Below the pieces are notes generated by a model. That model was not told the DNA's origin. It worked only from the letters and a program-made list of their open reading frames with translations, and did no database searches. A stretch of DNA of 64,000 nt from Dyadobacter chenhuakuii. GTDB taxonomy: Bacteria; Bacteroidota; Bacteroidia; Cytophagales; Spirosomataceae. Shown here piece by piece: positions 60,340 through 64,000 of this stretch; position 1 is the first letter of the stretch; each line of letters starts with the position of its first letter. The position numbers were made by a program, and so were the translations under genes. The DNA lies in contig NZ_CP098805.1 of the NCBI RefSeq assembly GCF_023821985.2, positions 372,001 to 436,000 of the forward strand. Direction: 5' to 3'.

Positions 60340-60828
60340 ATGGTTCATAATCACAATAACAAAATGCCGGGCAAGACGATCATTAGCAGCGACTGGTACG
60401 CTGACGAACAGCTTATCATCACACAAATCAGCGGTGATATAGACAAACAGGATGTCATACACTGGGAGCAAACCTTACATGCGGCGCTGGATCGGGTGGC
60501 GGATTCGGGCCTTTTCAAGATCTTCATAAACCTGCACGGCTTTAATGCGGTGAACGTGGATGTGCACAAACATTTTCGCAACACTGTTCCACTTACGCTC
60601 GCGCGCTATGGCTGGAAAGTCGGCTACGTGGCAATGTTTCCGGATGAAGCTGAAAAAATAGTCATCACCAGGAACAGGAATATCCAATGCGTCGCAGCAG
60701 CACATTGCCACCAGGATACGACAAAAATGGAGAAATACGAATTGCTGTTCAGCAGCAACAACGAACACTTTTTCACTGACGCGGAAGCCGCAAATGCATG
60801 GATAAGAGGCTTTAATAAACCTTCATAG
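60340..60828 (+). CDS. SpoIIAA/STAS-like protein
   Basis: 162 aa with a pattern like the SpoIIAA-like (STAS-fold) family: LIITQISGDIDKQDVIHWEQ, LFKIFINLHGFNAVNVDVHKHF, RYGWKVGYVAMFPDEAEKIV and a C-terminal FTDAEAANAWIRG. Members may bind lipids or act as switches; no anti-sigma partner is adjacent. Soluble and probably monocistronic. Confidence 0.7.
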   Translation: MVHNHNNKMPGKTIISSDWYADEQLIITQISGDIDKQDVIHWEQTLHAALDRVADSGLFKIFINLHGFNAVNVDVHKHFRNTVPLTLARYGWKVGYVAMFPDEAEKIVITRNRNIQCVAAAHCHQDTTKMEKYELLFSSNNEHFFTDAEAANAWIRGFNKPS

Positions 60829-60848
60829 AATCACTTTCCTAAGCCCCT

Positions 60849-61277
60849 CTAATCCAACTCATACAAGCGCCGCTCGCTTCTTAATTTTTCTTGCAGCTCT
60901 GCGATGGCTTGCTTTTTACTTTGCTTGATCCGGTCGAGTAATGGTTTTGGGCCGCCGTCGGGGTTGTGACGGGATCCCCAGGCGAGGAATTCTACCATGA
61001 TCGGTACGAGCTCGATTCCTTTGTCGGTGATCAGGTAAAGGAATTTGGACGCGTTTTTGGGTGAGGTTACTTTGGAAACTATTCCTTCTTCCAATAGCAG
61101 GTTCAACTTTTCGGTAAGTACGGCCGAAGATATTTTCTCAGCCGATGCCCGGAATTCCAGGAAAGAATTTTTGCCGTTGAACATGATGTCCCTCAGGATT
61201 AGGAGCATCCATTTATCACCAAAGATTTCCACCGAATAATTGATGGGGCAGCTTGATCTTCTCTCTGTGCTTTTCAT
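60849..61277 (-). CDS. HxlR family transcriptional regulator
   Basis: 142 aa MarR/HxlR winged helix. The sensor Cys is in the CPINYSVEIFGDKWMLLILR motif; the helix EKISSAVLTEKLNLLLEEGI and the wing TSPKNASKFLYLITDKGIELV follow. HxlR proteins often sense electrophiles by Cys modification and control the divergent oxidoreductase, here the SDR at 61370. The shared 92-bp region holds the operator candidates. Confidence 0.94.
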   Translation of the reverse strand: MKSTERRSSCPINYSVEIFGDKWMLLILRDIMFNGKNSFLEFRASAEKISSAVLTEKLNLLLEEGIVSKVTSPKNASKFLYLITDKGIELVPIMVEFLAWGSRHNPDGGPKPLLDRIKQSKKQAIAELQEKLRSERRLYELD

Positions 61278-61297
61278 AATATTATCATCAAAAGTAG

Positions 61298-61329
61298 TTT
61301 GTTTTTAAAACTGCTTTTATCTAAATTTG
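61298..61329 (+). promoter_or_regulatory. Promoter of the SDR gene at 61370
   Basis: TTTG at 61298-61301, exactly 20 nt, then TAAATTTG at 61322-61329: both elements match the Bacteroidota consensus. A partial inverted repeat (AGTTT...AAACT) around 61297-61313 overlaps the -33 element and may bind the divergent HxlR regulator. Confidence 0.65.
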
Positions 61330-61369
61330 CAGTTCGTAAAACAGACTACAAATTTAGCAAAGTTTAATT

Positions 61370-62113
61370 ATGGACTTCACAAGTAAAAACGTCATTATCA
61401 CTGGCGGAACAACAGGAATCGGACTGGCAACAGCAAAAGCATTCATCAGCGCAGGTGCAAACGTGTGGATCACGGGAAGAAGTGCCGGTAATCTGCAAAA
61501 AGCCAGCGCAGAAATACAGAGCCCAAAACTGGCCACTGTTGTAGCGGATACATCGAATCTCGACGGCATTTCGGTTTTGGAACGAACATTTGCGGAGACC
61601 GGCAGCAAGCTGGATGTCCTCTTCCTGAATGCGGGAATCGGAACATTCGAGCCGATTGCAGAGGTTAGCGAAGCGAATTTCGATGCACAGTTCAACACGA
61701 ATGTGAAAGGGCATTTTTTCACATTACAAAAATTACTTCCCCATCTGAGGGACGGAGCGTCGGTATTGTTCACATCTTCGTCGGCAGCATCTGCTGCAAA
61801 CATTGGAAGCAGCGTATATGCCGCCACCAAGGGAGCGCTAAACAAAATTGCCCAAACCGCGGCTAATGAACTGGCAGGGCGGAAAATACGCGTAAATATC
61901 GTTAGTCCGGGACCAATTGCAACCCCGGGGCTAACCAGCGTCGTGCCGGAAGAAGCACAGGGCTTTTTGGCTGGTGCTACCGCATTGCAAAGGCTCGGCA
62001 CGCCTGATGAGATCGCCCGCACAGTGCTTTTTCTGGCTTCTGATGCAGCAAGTTTCATTACCGGAACGGAAATCAACGTGGATGGCGGTTATCATAGCTA
62101 TGCACTGAAATAA
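61370..62113 (+). CDS. SDR-family oxidoreductase under HxlR control
   Basis: 247 aa short-chain dehydrogenase: Rossmann motif ITGGTTGIGLATA, LFLNAGIGTF (NAG), catalytic Ser in FTSSSAASAA, YxxxK in YAATKGALN and the C-terminal GTEINVDGGY. Divergent from hxlR, the common arrangement in which the repressor responds to a reactive carbonyl handled by the enzyme (inference). A strong terminator follows at 62140. Confidence 0.93.
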   Translation: MDFTSKNVIITGGTTGIGLATAKAFISAGANVWITGRSAGNLQKASAEIQSPKLATVVADTSNLDGISVLERTFAETGSKLDVLFLNAGIGTFEPIAEVSEANFDAQFNTNVKGHFFTLQKLLPHLRDGASVLFTSSSAASAANIGSSVYAATKGALNKIAQTAANELAGRKIRVNIVSPGPIATPGLTSVVPEEAQGFLAGATALQRLGTPDEIARTVLFLASDAASFITGTEINVDGGYHSYALK

Positions 62114-62139
62114 GTTGGCTATATCTTTCATTATGAGTT

Positions 62140-62166
62140 AAAAAAGCGGCTATCAGCCGCTTTTTT
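62140..62166. terminator. Bidirectional rho-independent terminator
   Basis: A-run, then GCGGCT-ATC-AGCCGC (62146-62160), then six T residues: a classic stem with A/T tails on both sides, 26 bp after the SDR stop. Confidence 0.92.
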
Positions 62167-62273
62167 AAGTTCCTGATAACTTCCTCACCATTCAGTGATT
62201 CAAAGACAAACGCCAGTTTTATTTTTAATTAGTATAAATAATTTTACTTTTGCGAAAATTAAACGTTCGCTTG

Positions 62274-64000
62274 ATGAAAGTAAGATTACACTCCATACTA
62301 TTCTTTTTCGCCTCTGTTTGTTCCTTCCAGCTCGCTTATGCCCAATCTGATTCGGGAGTGATCCGGGGGACCGTGATGGATAATAATAACCAGCCTATCC
62401 CGTTCGCTTCTGTCGTTGTGAAAGGGACTAACATAGGCACCACTGCAAATGGTGACGGAAGTTACCGGCTTGGAAATTTGCCCAAAGGAAACGTTTCGAT
62501 CAGAGCTTCTTTTATCGGATATACGATTCAGGATAAAGATATTACACTTGATCCGGGCTCGGACCAAAGCCTCGATTTTGAGCTAAAAGAAAGTTCTTCC
62601 CTGCTTGATGAAGTCATTGTATCCGCAGGACGCAGGGTGGAGTCGCTGGCAGAAACGCCGTCATCTGTAACGGTTGTGAACGCAAAGGAGATCGGAGCAC
62701 TTTCTACCATAAGCCCCAACATTGCCAACATTCTGGCATTTTCGGTTCCGGGTTTAGGAGCTTCTACCAATCAGACTGGTAACTCGGGGCAAACATTGCG
62801 CGGTCGTAACCTGCTGGTGCTTATCGATGGCATACCGCAATCAACTCCTCTCAGGGCCGGAGGAAGGGATATCCGTTCCATTGACCCTTCGGTGATTGAG
62901 CGGGTAGAGGTGATTAAAGGTGCCACGGCAATTTATGGAAACGGTGCTGATGGTGGGTTGATGAACTACATTACGAAAACCCCAAAAACAGACCGAAAAA
63001 TTGGCGGATACAGCCAGTTGAGCCTTACCGGAAACACCCGCGGAGACAGCACGCTGGGATTCCGGGCTTCACAGCAATTGTACGGGCGGGTGGCCAAGTT
63101 CGATTACGTCGTAAGCGGAATGTACGAAAAAACCGGCGTTTACCGGGATCCGAAAGGGTTAGTGATATCTCCTGATTATGGACTGGGCGAAACCAAAATA
63201 TACAATGCATTTGCGAAGGTTGGTTACAATTTTAATGCTTCCCAGCGCATTGAGGCAATGTATAATTATTACAGCTCCAATCAGCATTCGGCTTATGTTG
63301 CCAAAGCCGGCGTTTACAGAGAGTCTCCCGCGATCGGCGTATGGGGAACGCGAAAAGGAATTGACGAGGGAACCCGCTACAACCACAATGCCAATATTCA
63401 GTATACCAACAAAAATGTTATTGGCCGGACTTCTCTGACTGCCAATGTGTATTTGAAGGATTTTTGGACGGTTTATTCCAATTCAGAATCATTTTTTGGC
63501 AGCGGACAATCTGCCATCATTTCCACGAAAAAAGGTTTCAGGCTTAACCTGAACACGCCTTTCACCGTTTCGTCCAAACTGTCGGGAGACGTCACTTATG
63601 GTGTGGATATATTGAATGATAAAACTGAGCAAAATCTGGTTGACGGCCGCTCCTGGGTGCCGCGCATTAATATGAACAACCTGGCGCCCTATGCCCAGCT
63701 CACGACGCAATGGTTTGATTACCTGAACTTGAAAACAGGCTTGCGTGCTGAAAACATCAAAATGGACATTGCCGATTACGCCACGCTGGCCACAGGTCCC
63801 AATGGTGCCGGAAGTATTAATGTAACAGGTGGAAAGCTGGATTACAATGCGTTTGTATTCAATGCAGGGCTTCGGTATTCAAAGCATAAGCGCTTCAACC
63901 CATTCGTCAGCTATTCACAATCGTTCTCGATTTTTGATCTGGGCAGAATATTAAGGGCTGCGAACGAAAATACGGTGGCCGGTCTGCAAACCGAGCCGAT
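62274..64000 (+). CDS. TonB-dependent siderophore receptor (5' part, runs off the window)
   Basis: At least 575 codons, open to the end of the window. Signal peptide (ILFFFASVCSFQLAYAQ), a carboxypeptidase-regulatory-like domain (~27-110; GTVMDNNNQPIPFASVVVKG), a plug (ETPSSVTVVNAKEIGALST, GQTLRGRNLLVLIDGIPQ, RVEVIKGATAIYGNGADGG, NYITKTPK) and barrel strands. The plug resembles hydroxamate/catechol siderophore receptors. A -7-like box TACTTTTG at 62245-62252 lies 21 nt upstream of the ATG; no TTAG...CTAA operator like that of the other iron locus was seen. Confidence 0.9.
   Translation, partial: MKVRLHSILFFFASVCSFQLAYAQSDSGVIRGTVMDNNNQPIPFASVVVKGTNIGTTANGDGSYRLGNLPKGNVSIRASFIGYTIQDKDITLDPGSDQSLDFELKESSSLLDEVIVSAGRRVESLAETPSSVTVVNAKEIGALSTISPNIANILAFSVPGLGASTNQTGNSGQTLRGRNLLVLIDGIPQSTPLRAGGRDIRSIDPSVIERVEVIKGATAIYGNGADGGLMNYITKTPKTDRKIGGYSQLSLTGNTRGDSTLGFRASQQLYGRVAKFDYVVSGMYEKTGVYRDPKGLVISPDYGLGETKIYNAFAKVGYNFNASQRIEAMYNYYSSNQHSAYVAKAGVYRESPAIGVWGTRKGIDEGTRYNHNANIQYTNKNVIGRTSLTANVYLKDFWTVYSNSESFFGSGQSAIISTKKGFRLNLNTPFTVSSKLSGDVTYGVDILNDKTEQNLVDGRSWVPRINMNNLAPYAQLTTQWFDYLNLKTGLRAENIKMDIADYATLATGPNGAGSINVTGGKLDYNAFVFNAGLRYSKHKRFNPFVSYSQSFSIFDLGRILRAANENTVAGLQTEP

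Noticed and set aside
62167..62273. Iron operator upstream of the siderophore receptor at 62274
   Set aside because: The AT-rich region has no TTAG...CTAA core comparable to that of the 48641 site.

Overview
The window reads as chromosomal DNA of a free-living Bacteroidota, most likely order Cytophagales and close to Dyadobacter/Spirosoma (inferred from gene content and style, not from a database match). Supporting signs are TAnnTTTG-type -7 promoter boxes, SusC/D-type and other TonB-dependent receptors, CcoN-CcoO and CcoQ-CcoP fusions, a bacillithiol deacetylase (BshB1), imelysin/DUF4856/HTTM iron genes and a planctomycete-type cytochrome/DUF1501 gene set. No rRNA, tRNA, CRISPR array, insertion sequence or prophage was recognised.

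Layout. 1-3600: a cobalamin riboswitch controls metE and a methylenetetrahydrofolate-reductase-like gene. 3600-14536: mostly single genes: a double-receiver protein, a GDPD phosphodiesterase, an SDR, a GNAT-nitrilase fusion, a sugar acetyltransferase, a YegD-like Hsp70, a CPA2 antiporter, a lipoprotein and ldhA. 14598-17462: an unknown 598-aa protein, then two opposed tandem-repeat arrays meeting at a 20-bp perfect inverted repeat. 17491-30022: a micro-aerobic respiration block: a PAS histidine kinase, a REC-Crp/Fnr regulator, hemN, a TauE/SafE-family protein, ccoH, ccoG, ccoQP, ccoNO, ccoS and ccoI. 30120-38863: a YflT-like protein and three large genes for heme-c and DUF1501/DUF1549/DUF1553 proteins, split by a second repeat array, plus a SusD-like remnant and a diheme cytochrome. 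39073-42601: TolB/TPR protein, two LVIVD lipoproteins and an outer-membrane barrel. 42598-48698: an iron-uptake operon. 48838-56489: redox and housekeeping genes (msrB, bshB1, M23 peptidase, trxB, OmpA-like, queE, mnmE). 56533-64000: accessory genes: HEPN/MNT pair, barstar-like inhibitor, TetR and HxlR regulators with their partners, a broken nucleotidyltransferase locus and a partial siderophore receptor.

The strongest new signal is a shared promoter design. Four promoters (cco operon, hemN, ccoI and the unknown gene at 14690) have a -7 box TAGTTTTG (CAATTTTG for ccoI), no recognisable -33 TTTG, and an FNR/FixK-like palindrome TGAY-N4-RTCA exactly 45 nt upstream of the -7 box. In hemN the 45-nt copy is weak (6/8) and a full match lies 23 nt upstream instead. 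The REC-Crp/Fnr regulator beside hemN carries the E-x-x-x-R recognition helix that reads TGA half-sites, and its kinase has a FixL-like PAS domain. This suggests a compressed FixL-FixJ-FixK cascade in which receiver and FixK-like output are one protein, and it places the unknown 598-aa protein in the low-oxygen regulon. By contrast, the iron operon and the SDR at 61370 have textbook TTTG-N20-TAnnTTTG promoters.
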